From Bolinopsis microptera (lineage: Eukaryota > Ctenophora > Tentaculata > Lobata > Bolinopsidae): 64,000 bases of DNA. Below the pieces are notes generated by a model that had not been told where the DNA came from, searched no databases, and saw only the letters and a list, made by a program, of their open reading frames with translations. The translations under genes were made by a program, and so were the position numbers. The stretch spans positions 1,877,675-1,941,674 of the forward strand of contig NC_087078.1 of NCBI RefSeq assembly GCF_026151205.1, given 5' to 3'. Shown piece after piece: positions 33,725 through 45,877 of this stretch (position 1 is the stretch's first letter; every line of letters starts with the position of its first letter).

Positions 33725-33847
33725 CAATCCCCAATATGGCATAATCCCACTCAGCTTTTATTGTAAATTAAAATACAATAAACATTGATGTTTACTGTAT
33801 TTAAATTTATATTAAAAGCTGAGTGGGATTATGCCATATTGGGGATG
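33725..33847. mobile_element. palindromic MITE-like element, copy 1
   Basis: Perfect 34-bp inverted arms at 33727-33760 and 33813-33846 (starting ATCCCCAATATGGCATAATC) around an AT-rich centre of 52 bases. The whole could fold into one hairpin. Same element at 55659-55778. It looks like a MITE or a cruciform-forming site. No target duplication is obvious. Confidence 0.8.
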
Positions 33848-33924
33848 CTTCACAAACACAAACAACAACATTAATCTCTGTGCCTCAACAATCATTGAAA
33901 GTTTTCCATCGTTGCATCTTTAAA

Positions 33925-34495
33925 AAAGCAAGAAATAGACTACAAATAGACTCTGACTACAAATAGACTACAAATAGACAACAAACGACTACAAATAGAC
34001 TACAAACGACTACAATAGAATACAAATAGACTACAAACGACTACAAACGACTACAAATAGACTACAAATAGAGTATAGACTATAAATATACTACAAACGA
34101 CTACAAATAGACTACAAACGACTACAAATAGACTACAAATAGACTACAAACGACAACAAATAGAATACAAATAGACTACAAACGACTAAAAACGACTACA
34201 AATAGACTACAAACGACTACAAATGGACTACAAATGGACTACAAATAGACTACAAATAAAATACAAGTAGACTACAAACGACTACAAATAGACTACAAAA
34301 AACTACAAATAGACTACAAATAAAATACAAGTAGACTACAAACGACTACAAATGGACTACAAATGGACTACAAATGGACTACAAACGACTACAAATAGAA
34401 TACAAATGGACTACAAATGGACTACAAACGACTACAATTAGACTACAAACGACTACAAATGGACTACAAATGGACTACAAATAGACTTCAAAAGT
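33925..34495. repeat. ACTACAAATAG/ACTACAAACG minisatellite
   Basis: More than 40 short units of 10-11 bp (GACTACAAATA, GACTACAAACG, GACTACAAATG) in irregular order. The second copy (55860-56485) has a different unit order, so the array is unstable. Confidence 0.95.
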
Positions 34496-34562
34496 TAAGA
34501 ACACTTTTTATCTATTGAAGCTATACGTTTTATGTCACATGTCAGGTCATCGAAAGGAATAG

Positions 34563-36480
34563 CTACACAGCACACAACTGTTGATATAAACAAAACCTTC
34601 GAGTGATGTCGCGAATATTATTAACTACGGCGTCTTGATCGTTGGTGAGCTCTTCCTCCATTAGCAGAAACTCTTCCATATTCGTCGTCTCAGAGGTAAC
34701 TTCATGCTCTTTCAGTCTTCTTATCTGAGTAAACATGTTTAAAAGCAGAAAATTGCATTTATCTCAGTATACTATCTATCAATATACAAATTTTTCAATT
34801 ATTGTAATTGTCGATTTACCTTTACAGCGAGTGGCTTGATAAAATTATCTCCACATTTTTTTCTCTCACTCGCTGTTAAGAACGGAAATTTTGCAATCAT
34901 AGTCAAATAAACAATTGTTGTAGAAACAAAAGACCTTCAGAACAAAGTATTTCTGAACAGAGATAGAAATTATTAGTTATAAACTGAAACAATGCTGAGA
35001 ATGAGACCAAAGAGATTCACCAGGATGTGAGACACCTATGTAATTATGTAAGTACATACTTACCCTCATATTAAACTTAGGAAAGTACTTAATATTTAGT
35101 AAGTTCTGGAATTAATTCCAGGAAATGGGCGCGTTATATTTAAAATAATTGTTGATACATTGGTGGTGTAACCGCGTGTGGTAGATTAACTTATATATAT
35201 ATATGAGGGTGGTAGATTAACTTATATATATGAGGATAACGTTTATATACGTCATCCCTTATAAACAATTATTATTAAATATATATGTATACCTTAACTG
35301 GCAATGAGTCACATAGGTCCTCCATCTCTAGCTTCTTATTTTGACGGACAGTGAAAAAGTTTTTTATGCCAATGATTTCACCCATTTTGAAACAAGAACT
35401 TAAGCCAAACAAATGTCCAAGTAGATTCAAAGTAATGAAAGTTTTAGAAGGAATAAACGTCATGCCAGCGTGGTCCGGAAGTACCCAGGAAACTTGGAGT
35501 TTTCCAGAGTGTGAATTTGCAATTTAATACCATGTGACATGGTTTACCATGGTAACCATGTGCCATATGGTACACCTCATACCTTCCGGGTCTTATATTG
35601 TTCACGTATCAGTGTAGTGTGTTTCATACACTGGCTTTCAGTCTTACAACCAGTGTCAACTGTGAATTGTGAAACTGCAGTTTTGATACAATTACAATAT
35701 GATAATGAAAGATTGATACACTGAAAATGAAATGAATGACATGATACATTCTCACGTGCTATAGAGTTTAGAAAAAATCCCATTATTCAGTTTAACTATT
35801 CCTGTCAGATCTCAGATAATGTTCAATTAAAATTAATTGGATTTAATTGATGTACAGTGTAATTAATGTTGAATACTGTTAGTTGTGGCGACGCAACCTC
35901 TCAGAATGACTCTAGAATAATGTATGTAAACAGTATTTATGATGGCCGTTTTAAAAGGATAAACAATAGTCGAGTGATTAGTAAACGTTTAAAAATGACT
36001 AAGAGTAAATACAGCCATTCTTTGGGCACATAGGTCAAAATCGGTCCGAGCCGACTGAGAGGGTTAAACTCGAGTAAGGGAGCCTTTTATCTCCGTAGGA
36101 TCTGGTGGTAGTGAGATGGAACCATATTATTGTAAAGCCGATACATCCTGATCTAGAAAATTCTAAAAATCTCCATCTTTCCACTTTCCACGTACAAAGT
36201 ATTCATTGCAGTTTTTAGTGACTACACTCATATAGTGCCTCCTGAGTCCGATGATTTATCAGTTCCAGTCATTCTAGCTAATTGGCCGATATGATTTAGT
36301 TTTGGTTTTAGGTTGTTAAAATCATGGTTGAACAGATTGAACTAGTGAATGTTAACACTTCATAAAATTCAGGTAAATGACAGTGTTACATGAGACTTCA
36401 CTTAAAATCAAAATTAAGAAATTAACCTTATGAGTCAGAGGCGCATTCGATGTTCCCTTCTCTTTCTTTTTAGCTGGCAT
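34563..36480 (-). pseudogene. unidentified multi-exon gene, copy 1, with a broken exon
   Basis: Five minus-strand exon candidates are conserved with 56553-58472. They are 36480-36427 (ATG start, MPAKKKEKGTSNAPLTHK, donor phase 0), 35674-35583 (TGCKTESQCMKHTTLIREQY), 35492-35293 (FIPSKTF ... NKKLEMEDLCDSLPVK), 34934-34820 (FPFLTASERKKCGDNFIKPL) and 34724-34563 (IRRLKEHEV ... MEEFLLMEEELTND ... TAG). Exon 4 here lacks one A (CAAATAAAC against CAAATTAAAC), which shifts its frame. Not all junction phases fit, so exons may be missing or misplaced. KKLEMDDL and EEFLLMEE faintly recall ABCC transporters, but no transporter core is seen, and I do not assign a function. Confidence 0.4.
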
Positions 36481-37622
36481 CTCTCTCTCTCCCAACCTAA
36501 ATTAAACCAGCTCTAAAATTCGAGCTTAACTTGGAAAAGAGACAGATCAAATAGAGCTATTAACGAAGCTTAGCTGAGAAAAGTTTACGGAAAGAATTTC
36601 ATGCAATTTCAATCACATTCATAAGCCCATAACCAGAACACAGAAATCTTATTCAAAATCACTAATTTGTTAGCGCACACATCACTAAAACCAAAAGCTC
36701 AAAATAAAGTTAGATAACGGCTCTTACACAGATCAGTACGCCTAATTAGGACCCGAAATAATACACTGATCACTCACGTTGGGCTAAATAGAAGAAGGTC
36801 ATTTGATGCTCACGGAAATGGAGTTGGTTAAGAGTAAGATTGGTTAACATGGATATAGGTTCCACAGGGAGGTAATTACCCGAACCAACTGCAGGATGGA
36901 TCGTTTGTTCTCATACCTGACTCACATAAGGCACGTTAAGTCATTATGTATATATATTTTGAAATCCTTGAAATCCTTTTTTGAAATCCCTTTTATGGCG
37001 GTCACTTGGAGAAATGCGGATTGCTGGAGCTTGTTGTATGTCTTCATATACTGAAGGATACACAATAAATAGCTCTCCCGTGTGGCCGTTGGCTCTAACA
37101 GATAATAGGCTGTTCAGAATCAGTATATCACTATAACGATCAATAGCCAATTTTTAATCGAAAACTAGATGATTCAGTTTGATAAACAAGGATAGCTGTT
37201 GTGTCCTGGATATGAATATAAATTAAGACACACACACAATGAACCAAAAATGTCTACTGGAGCGTCATTAATTTTAGTCTGGATAATCATGGAAAATTTC
37301 ACCAGCATTCACAGTAGAGGATCTGAAAATTAGCTGAGCGAAGTATAAAGGGAAATGTGCGCGTGATGCATTGAGGCCAAAAAGAGAACAAGTGCTTGTT
37401 AAGAATAAATAATATAGATGGGTCTACCTGCTAGACGCATTGGCAGTCAATATATATTTCAATTATAAATTGATGACCAATTATATAATGGCAAACGGAA
37501 ATTCAGTCCAAACCCTGAAAAAACATGACTAAAGATTAGTTTTACCTTGATTAGATTGAAAAGCACTATAGGTTATAGATGTAACAGATTCCGGACCGTG
37601 CCTAGTACTATAATATATATAT
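36481..37622. other. no gene recognised
   Basis: 5' flank of the minus-strand gene and the diverging right end of the segmental duplication. A minus-strand frame at 36944-37150 is not preserved in copy 2 and is not convincing. A GAAATCCTT repeat lies at 36958-36990. Confidence 0.45.
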
Positions 37623-38975
37623 TATTTGACCAAAACCCATAATCATGGGTAGAGTGTACCGCTGCCAGTGTCTCTCTTTTCCAAACAAAAGGAAATGATA
37701 TTAATTTGAGGAACAGTCCGCTAATGCAAATTGATACCGAGAATGAAATCGGTCGCTCGCTTTTTCAAATCAATAAGCTTTATTACAATTCGTGAGCCGT
37801 GATCGGATGGAAAAAGCGAGCGACCGATTTCATTCTCGGTATCAATTTGCATTAGCGGACTGTTCCTCAAATTAATATCATTTCCTTTTGTTTGGAAAAG
37901 AGAGACACTGGCAGCGGTACACTCTACCCATGATTATGGGTTTTGGTCAAATATCATCTCTTTTTGATTATAATGTCAGGATAATTTACACAGCTAGTCG
38001 AAACTTCATTAACAAGGAGGTAATTTCGACGATTTCGAAATTTTGCCTTTGAAAACGTTTTCTTGTGTTTAGTTAGGTATATCTGTCGATAACCGACTGA
38101 ATATGGCACTTTTTACTCATTCAAGTTGGCATTAAATTCATATATAATGCCATTTAAATATCGTGGAAAGCAGAATATATTCGAAATCACGAATGAGCAA
38201 AATTCTCACCTTTCGCACGTGCAAACTTTGAGCGGACGTTGCGTGCGCATACAATATTGAATCACCGTAAATTTTTGCATAGTGGTATTTAATATATAGT
38301 TTGATAAGCATGCAAAGTTTCAGAAGATTTCAAAAAGAACTTGGATCACAACGGGACTCCAAAGTTGATAAAAATCGTGAAAATCAAAATTTTTAGTGAT
38401 TTTAGCTATTTTAAATCAATTTGGGCGTGTCCCCACGTGTGCAACTTTTCGATTTTTAACTTTAAAACTAGCCTATAACACAATTTACACCTTTAAGAAG
38501 CAAAATTGAGCTCCACAACCCAAGGGATAGCCCAACACCAGAGAATACTAATTCACAACTTTTGTGTTTTTATAAAATTATTCTTCAAAAAAGCACTAAC
38601 TTCAATAGCAAATATCTTTATGAAGGAGTAAGGTAGGAAACTTTTCCGGTAGATTTTTAGAATGCTTGAACAATTATCTAAGGTGAAAATGTCCTCAGAT
38701 TTTGAATAAAATTACTCTTTAATGGTGTAAAATCGATTTGAAAAGTTGTTGTTTTGTCAAAAATCAAGTTTTAAAAACACTTAAATTGATGACGTCATCA
38801 AGTGATGATGATGATGATAAATTATTTTTCAATATAAAGTAAACTAAAGTATAAACGATTATCTTTAAAACCTGTGGTTCGAAATGACTGTATCTTTTAT
38901 ACTTTTGAATCTACGGACACTTAAATGTAGGCTACAATTGACTGCAAAAAGCGTCTATACATATTATTATTATAT
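37623..38975 (+). mobile_element. foldback element X, copy 2
   Basis: Inverted arms of about 144 bp (37623-37766 and 37809-37952) around a spacer of about 40 bases, then 1 kb of non-coding sequence parallel to 9460-10480. Arms match each other almost perfectly, better than in copy 1. It ends in a TATTATTATATATAT tract into which element Z is inserted. Confidence 0.8.
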
Positions 38976-39045
38976 ATATGGACACGTTCATTGAAGTTTG
39001 AGGATATTGGTAAATATTAGTGACCCTACTGAATGGCACGATGAT

Positions 39046-42000
39046 GTAAAATGTGTCACACTATGAAACTATATAAACCCTCTAACCCTAAGATAATCGT
39101 TTCATCATCTAGATAAACTTTGTCGCATAACGATATCTTTATCAGACGATAAGATATCGCTTAAATGCAGCCGGCAGTGAGTTGTAAACTTTGTCACACT
39201 ATAAAAACGTGACGGAGTTTATATGGACCCCTTGTTACCGTGTTTGACCAAATTTTCGAATTTCCAATTCATAGAATAGCTGTATATGACTATTATCTAC
39301 ATATTTAGCGACTTTTTTCCTTAAATGGTAGCACCATGTAAACTCCGTCACACATTTAAGAAATTTATATGAGGGATGTTTATGACATCCTGACAAGAAA
39401 TGCCGAATAGTCTAGCATTATTTTGTGAGCTGAATGTGTTTGGAATTGTTCACATATTTCATTGTTATACGCAAATACAAATACAGAAGGCAGAAATAGG
39501 TAAATTTAGTCACATAAATTTGTATGATATCTCAACATGTGTGAAATTGAGTAAATATTAGTATACCAACTTAAACGCCCTATATTACGTACTATGGATC
39601 AGTTAACAATATTTCAACCATATGCCGGTCATATGAATTATTATATGGCAGTGATATGTTAACATTGGATAAATTTCAACACCTGAACAGGGTAAAAATT
39701 TGTAAATTTCGTCACAAAAAAAATATTATAACTTTATTTGCTCCGTGTTGGCAAAATAACTTATTTATCGACATAGTGATGGTGATAAAGTAACATTATA
39801 TACTAATTGAGGTATGATTCTTCAAAATAGGGGCAAGAAATGTAAATTTCGTCACATCAGCCATTGCATTAGTTAGATAGATTTTCTTTCATATCAACTG
39901 CCCTTATTATAGTTGGAATGGATTTATACAGGAAATATAGAAACCCATGCCCATTTTTCATCACATTGAAATTATACTGTTGGGGCAGGAAAAGTAAATT
40001 TTGTCACATTTCGGTAAATTAGTGATATCAAACTCAGCATTGTTAAACTTGAGTTCTGATTTGCTGAAAAATAACCTACCAATAATTATTAATTCAGAGA
40101 TAAGGAAATATAGAAACCCATGACCATTTTTCATCACATTGAAATTATACTGTTGGGGCAGGAAAAGTGAATTTCGTCACATTTCGGTAACTTAGTAAAA
40201 TTAAACTCAGAATTGTTAAACTTGAGTTCTGATTTGCTGAATAATAACCTACTAATAATTTATGGAAGAATATTGAATTCTAATCGGGGTATGGTTCTTC
40301 AAAATAGAGTCAAGAAATGTAAATTTCGTCACATACGTCATTGTAAAATTTAGATACATTTTCTTTCACATCAACAGTCCTAATTATAGTTTGAAATGAT
40401 TAATTCAGAGACAAAGGAAATATAGAAACCCATGACCATTTTTCATCACATTGAAATTATACTTTTGGGGCAGGAAAAGTGAATTTCGTCACATTTCGGT
40501 AACTTCGTATAATTAAACTCAGAATTGTCAAACTTGAGTTCTGATGATCTGCTGAATAATAACCTACTTATAATTCCTGGAAGAATATTGAATTCTAATC
40601 GGGGTAGAAATGTAAATTTTGTCACATACGTCATTGTAAAATTTAGATACACTTTCTTTCACATCAACAGTCCTAATTATAGTTTGAAATTATTAATTCA
40701 GAGATAAGGAAATATAGAAACCCATGACCATTTTTCATCACATTGAAATTATACTGTTGGGGCAGGAAAAGTGAATTTCGTCACATTTCGGTAACTTAGT
40801 AAAATTAAACTCAGAATTGTTAAACTTGAGTTCTGATTTGCTGAATAATAACCTACTAATAATTCCTGGAAGAATATTGAATTCTAATCGAGGCATGTTT
40901 CTTCAAAATAGGGTCAAGAAATGTAAATTTCGTCACATCAGCCATTGCATTAGTTAGATAGATTTTCTTTCATATCAACTGCCCTTATTATTATTGTGAC
41001 CATTTTTACATCAACTGCCCTTAACTTGAATCAGCTCTATCCGTGCATCGTCCTTATATACAGTTTTCCCGCCTTCCAAACCAAAATCAGATATAAATGA
41101 TTTCGGCAATTCACCCAAAATTTTAAATTCCATATAATGTGACAGAATTTACATCATTTCCCAATAAGTGCATGTATTTGCTAACTTTTCAAAACAACAT
41201 ATTTTAGGGCTATGATTAGAAGAAAATCATCAAATAATGAGTTGAAAGGATTTTGAGGACACCTCACAGTAGAAAAGATGTATCGTATTCTGAGTGTGAC
41301 AAAGTTTACGAAATATTGCCTTAAAACCGTTCGATCCCTGCCCTTTAGCCAAATGTTGTATCATAATTGTTAGAATGACCTAATCTACTATATTTTAAAC
41401 CAAAAAATACTAATTGGGCAGCTATGGTTAACACAGTCAACAGTCCTAATTATAGTTTGAAATTATTAATTCAGAGATAAGGAAATATAGAAACCCATGA
41501 CCATTTTTCATCACATTGAAATTATACTGTTGGGGCAGGAAAAGTGAATTTCGTCACATTTCGGTAACTTAGTAAAATTAAACTCAGAATTGTTAAACTT
41601 GAGTTCTGATTTGCTGAATAATAACCTACTAATAATTCCTGGAAGAATATTGAATTCTAATCGAGGCATGTTTCTTCAAAATAGGGTCAAGAAATGTAAA
41701 TTTCGTCACATCAGCCATTGCATTAGTTAGATAGATTTTCTTTCATATCAACTGCCCTTATTATTATTGTGACCATTTTTACATCAACTGCCCTTAACTT
41801 GAATCAGCTCTATCCGTGCATCGTCCTTATATACAGTTTTCCCGCCTTCCAAACCAAAATCAGATATAAATGATTTCGGCAATTCACCCAAAATTTTAAA
41901 TTCCATATAATGTGACAGAATTTACATCATTTCCCAATAAGTGCATGTATTTGCTAACTTTTCAAAACAACATATTTTAGGGCTATGATTAGAAGAAAAT

Positions 42001-43650
42001 CATCAAATAATGAGTTGAAAGGATTTTGAGGACACCTCACAGTAGAAAAGATGTATCGTATTCTGAGTGTGACAAAGTTTACGAAATATTGCCTTAAAAC
42101 CGTTCGATCCCTGCCCTTTAGCCAAATGTTGTATCATAATTGTTAGAATGACCTAATCTACTATATTTTAAACCAAAAAATACTAATTGGGCAGCTATGG
42201 TTAACACAGTCAACAGTCCTAATTATAGTTTGAAATTATTAATTCAGAGATAAGGAAATATAGAAACCCATGACCATTTTTCATCACATTGAAATTATAC
42301 TGTTGGGGCAGGAAAAGTGAATTTCGTCACATTTCGGTAACTTAGTAAAATTAAACTCAGAATTGTTAAACTTGAGTTCTGATTTGCTGAATAATAACCT
42401 ACTAATAATTCCTGGAAGAATATTGAATTCTAATCGAGGCATGTTTCTTCAAAATAGGGTCAAGAAATGTAAATTTCGTCACATCAGCCATTGCATTAGT
42501 TAGATAGATTTTCTTTCATATCAACTGCCCTTATTATTATTGTGACCATTTTTACATCAACTGCCCTTAACTTGAATCAGCTCTATCCGTGCATCGTCCT
42601 TATATACAGTTTTCCCGCCTTCCAAACCAAAATCAGATATAAATGATTTCGGCAATTCACCCAAAATTTTAAATTCCATATAATGTGACAGAATTTACAT
42701 CATTTCCCAATAAGTGCATGTATTTGCTAACTTTTCAAAACAACATATTTTAGGGCTATGATTAGAAGAAAATCATCAAATAATGAGTTGAAAGGATTTT
42801 GAGGACACCTCACAGTAGAAAAGATGTATCGTATTCTGAGTGTGACAAAGTTTACGAAATATTGCCTTAAAACCGTTCGATCCCTGCCCTTTAGCCAAAT
42901 GTTGTATCATAATTGTTAGAATGACCTAATCTACTATATTTTAAACCAAAAAATACTAATTGGGCAGCTATGGTTAACACAGTCACAAAAATGTGACATT
43001 TTTTATATTATAGTGCCTAAAAACAATAAATTGTATTTCTGAGCCGTGTATATGGAAGTATGGGTCACGTGGCTAATGTCCAGAACTTCTGAACACGCTA
43101 TTTTTTTGGTTTACCAATATCCTTAAACTTCAACATGAACGTGTCCATTTACTATTTCGTATCATTTTGTGACGATGTTTACATCAACTGCCGGGCTATA
43201 CTTCAATCAACTGTATCCGTGTATCGTCCTCATATAGAGTTTTCCCGCCTTCCAAACCAAAATCAGATATAAATGATTTCGGAAATTCACCCAGAATTTT
43301 AAATTCCATATAATGTGACAGAATTTACATCATTTCCCAATAGCCAAGTGCATGTATTTCAAGTTAACTTTTCAAAACAACATATTTTAGGGCTATGACT
43401 GGCAGAAGAACTATCAAATAATGAGTTGAAAGGGTTTTATGGACACCTCACAGTAGAAAAGAGGTCTCGTATTCTGAGTGTGACAAAGTTTACAAAATGT
43501 TGCCTTAAAGCCGTTCGATCACTGCCCTTTGGGCCTACATTGTATCATAATTGTTAGATTGACCTAATCTACTATATTTTAGACCAAAAAATGCTAATTG
43601 GGCAGCTATGGTAAACAATGTCACAAAAATGTGACATTTTTTACATAATA
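39046..43650. repeat. dispersed GTAAATTTCGTCACA motif series
   Basis: The motif GT(A/G)AA-N(5)-GTCACA occurs forward at 39046, 39184, 39338, 39500, 39702, 39842, 39994 and about 40166, 40318, 40478, 40611, 40769 and 40921. It occurs inverted (TGTGACAGAATTTAC, TGTGACAAAGTTTAC) at about 41134, 41298, 43315 and 43478. Each 773-bp unit adds two forward and two inverted copies. The overall polarity is rightward in the left part and leftward in the right part, mirroring the TIRs. This is the layout expected of sub-terminal protein-binding sites. Confidence 0.8.
40665..42985. repeat. three identical 773-bp tandem units inside Z
   Basis: The landmark CCTAATTATAGTTTGAAATT occurs at 40672, 41445 and 42218, exactly 773 bp apart, and I see no differences between units. 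The last unit departs from the pattern at about 42985 (AACACAGTCA then CAAAAATG). A shorter, diverged repeat of the same block lies to the left (about 39930, 40090, 40400). Confidence 0.95.
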
Positions 43651-43837
43651 GTGCCTAAAAGCAATACATTTTATTTTTGAGCAGTGCATATGGGAGTATG
43701 GGTCACGTGGCTAATGTTCAGAACTTATGAACACGCTAGATTAATATATGTTAAAATTAAACCACTATCGTCAAAAACGCTGTTTTAGAAATTTACCAAT
43801 TTCCTCAAACTTCAATGAACGTGTCCATATATCTTCA

Positions 43838-44257
43838 CGACAATCTGTTGTAAAACAGGGGTTCCAGAAAACCCACTTCCCGATACTCCTGAAACATGAT
43901 TTTTTTTTACTGTCGACTTGGACAAGGTCTAGACGCCCTGCAAAGTTTCAGATATCTAACTCAATTTTAACATGGTTTTTAAGGCACCTGAATATGGCGA
44001 TTTTGGGTTTTTTACCTAATTTCGTATAACATGCTGGCGCGTATTTTGCGCAAATTTCTTAAAAACCTCCATATAACTATTTCTTATTCCTGTCATCTTT
44101 AACATTGAATTAGAATGTTTTGAACTTAAATGTATCTGCTGAACTACTTTCGAAAAAGTCTTAATGCCTGGAAAACAATAAAGGGGATATAATAGTATAG
44201 GGGGTAAATAGTATTGTGAATATAAGGGCGACGGTAATGCTTGCCAGCATTGTGATA
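43838..44257 (+). mobile_element. element Y, copy 2
   Basis: CGACAATCTGTTGTAAAACA, then the same block order as 10497-11040, with shorter GGGGGTATAATAGTA repeats and without the GC hairpins. It abuts the left end of the second segmental copy at 44258. Confidence 0.7.
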
Positions 44258-44594
44258 TATTACAACTCAGCTCTTGGTAAGCTATAAGCCGTCTTATAAT
44301 TGCATTAATGATCACTGATCAGCCAATAAAAAGTCGGTATAGCACAGCTTTCGGCAAGCTATATTTATAAGCCCTCTCAAAAAAGTTTTGTTTTCATTGA
44401 TTCGAGTCTGTTTGTTTCAGCGTCACGAAAAATTTCTAAAATTACAGATTCCCTCCCCCAATTTGTATTCCTTTTCAGCAAACTTGGTCCGAGAACTTCA
44501 AGTGTTCAATTTATTTATTTTATAATAGATCCAGTGTATACACAACAACTAGTTACATTATTAATCAAGCCTTAAATTGCTTATATTAGAAATT

Positions 44595-45000
44595 AACGCA
44601 CGTTTTTAACACGATCCTACTACTATAAGGGTATAAAGTGATTTTAAAGTTGAAGGTCACAATTTGTTGGAACATAACGCACGTTTTTTAAAACGATCCA
44701 ACTACTATTATAAAGGTATAAAGTGATTTTAAAGTTAAAGGTCACAATTTTGGAACTTGACATACGTTTTTAAGTCACGATCCTACTACTATAAGGGTAT
44801 AAAGTGATTTTAAAGTTAAAGGGCACAATTTGTTGGAACTTGACGCACGTTTTTTAAAACGATCCAACTACTATTATAAAGGTATAAAGTGATTTTAAAG
44901 TTAAAGGTCACAATTTGTTGGAACTTGACGCACGTTTTTAACACGATCCTACTACTATAAGGGTATAAAGTGATTTTAAAGTTAAAGGTCACTCAATTTG
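44595..45000. repeat. minisatellite, five units, copy 2
   Basis: Counterpart of 25390-25790, with units anchored on ACGATCC(T/A)ACTACTAT and spacings of about 80-90 bp. Individual units differ from copy 1 (AAAACGATCCAACTACTATT variants), so the array has evolved independently. Confidence 0.9.
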
Positions 45001-45373
45001 TCGCTTCACACCTACAATGGATCGGCTTCGAGTTAGAATTAGATCAATCAGACCTTGTAACACGATGCACTACTGGGTCGCACTTTTTAAAGATTTATGA
45101 CCGAGATTTCCTAAGTGTGTGGCCTCTCCCTTTATGCTTATTAGGGGTCTTACCCTCATGTCTTTCCAGGAGGGTCTCCTCAATTCAGATGGATATTCTG
45201 TTTCGTTTAAATTGAGTCAATAACTGGAAGCATACAATTTTAAAATTCTATCCTATTCACCAATCGAGAGTATCAATATCAAAGCAACAAATTGTTTTCG
45301 TTGGCAAACGTAATAAGTTGATGACATTTTCGGCAAGCTATGTTAACAATTGATGTCTGAATTACCGAATCGG

Positions 45374-45606
45374 TCATTGCTGAATGCTGATGTATCGTAA
45401 AGGGTTTGACACTTTTGTGCATGGCATGTGCAACGTACTAATACACCTATAACGCGCTTTTTCTTTTTTTAAATCTAAAATTTGGGAAAATACCACCCCG
45501 CTAAGGCAAACATTTTTCCGTAGTAGTACTACTACTAGTAGTACTGTGTATCGGCCCGAAAGCCATCCAACATCAGAAGAGGGTGCGTTTTTAAGTTTTG
45601 GAGCAC
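45374..45606 (-). CDS. possible last exon of the lectin-like gene, copy 2
   Basis: Same length and phase as 26193-26425, with replacement differences only at about two codons (for example T to A after the splice and N to K later). In this copy the intron before it has been invaded by the 3.4-kb LINE. Confidence 0.35.
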
Positions 45607-45877
45607 CTGCTGCGATCTCATATCCCCGCACTATACTATTATGAGTATAGTGCTTCCAGACTTACAGATGATGAAGATTAGCTAAAGCTATGCGATATGA
45701 TTATTAGTCCAGATATCTATGTTAAGTTAAGTTATATGATGTGTAATCGATGATGTGTAATCGAATTCGCGCACCGCGGGCGCGTTTAGATAAAAGGGCC
45801 TTGAGATCTGATTTTGTCCGAGCGTTCTATTTGCAGTGATAGTAGGAGCTTATTAATGACATCGCACATAACCTTTC

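Larger units (their letters stand above)
25056..37469 (+). repeat. segmental duplication, copy 1
   Basis: Direct copy of 44258-59408. The order is the same throughout: 81-86-bp minisatellite, lectin exons, W repeat, TTAGGG tract, PAN/ricin/Sushi gene, 73-bp minisatellite, palindrome, ACTACAAATAG minisatellite, minus-strand exon series. The middle is nearly identical by eye, and the right end (after about 36940) is more diverged. A 24-base direct repeat (CCGTGCCTAGTACTATAATA...) lies just outside both ends, at 25025 and 37596. Confidence 0.95.
38980..43829. mobile_element. non-coding TIR element Z, 4.85 kb
   Basis: Terminal inverted repeats of about 30 bp: GGACACGTTCATTGAAGTTT at 38980, its complement ending GAACGTGTCC at 43829. 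A second, internal copy of the right TIR lies at about 43105-43148. X and Y are directly joined at 10480-10497 with only a TA repeat between them, so that site is the pre-insertion state. Z therefore went into a TATATA stretch. No open frame exceeds about 93 codons and none looks like a transposase. It holds the GTCACA motif series and the 773-bp tandem units listed separately. The last 0.8 kb (43150-43830) is a diverged repeat of the preceding right end. Confidence 0.75.

Noticed and set aside
33150-34495. Regular repeats resembling a CRISPR array
   Set aside because: Units are contiguous, with no unique spacers and irregular unit order. These are minisatellites in eukaryotic DNA.
34563-35492. 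Assignment of the minus-strand exons to an ABCC transporter
   Set aside because: Only short matches (KKLEMDDL, FLLMEE) were noticed. There is no nucleotide-binding domain or complete membrane region, and exon phases do not fit.
40446-40707. Small open frames inside element Z
   Set aside because: They fall on the repeated motif block and are not maintained in its other repeats.
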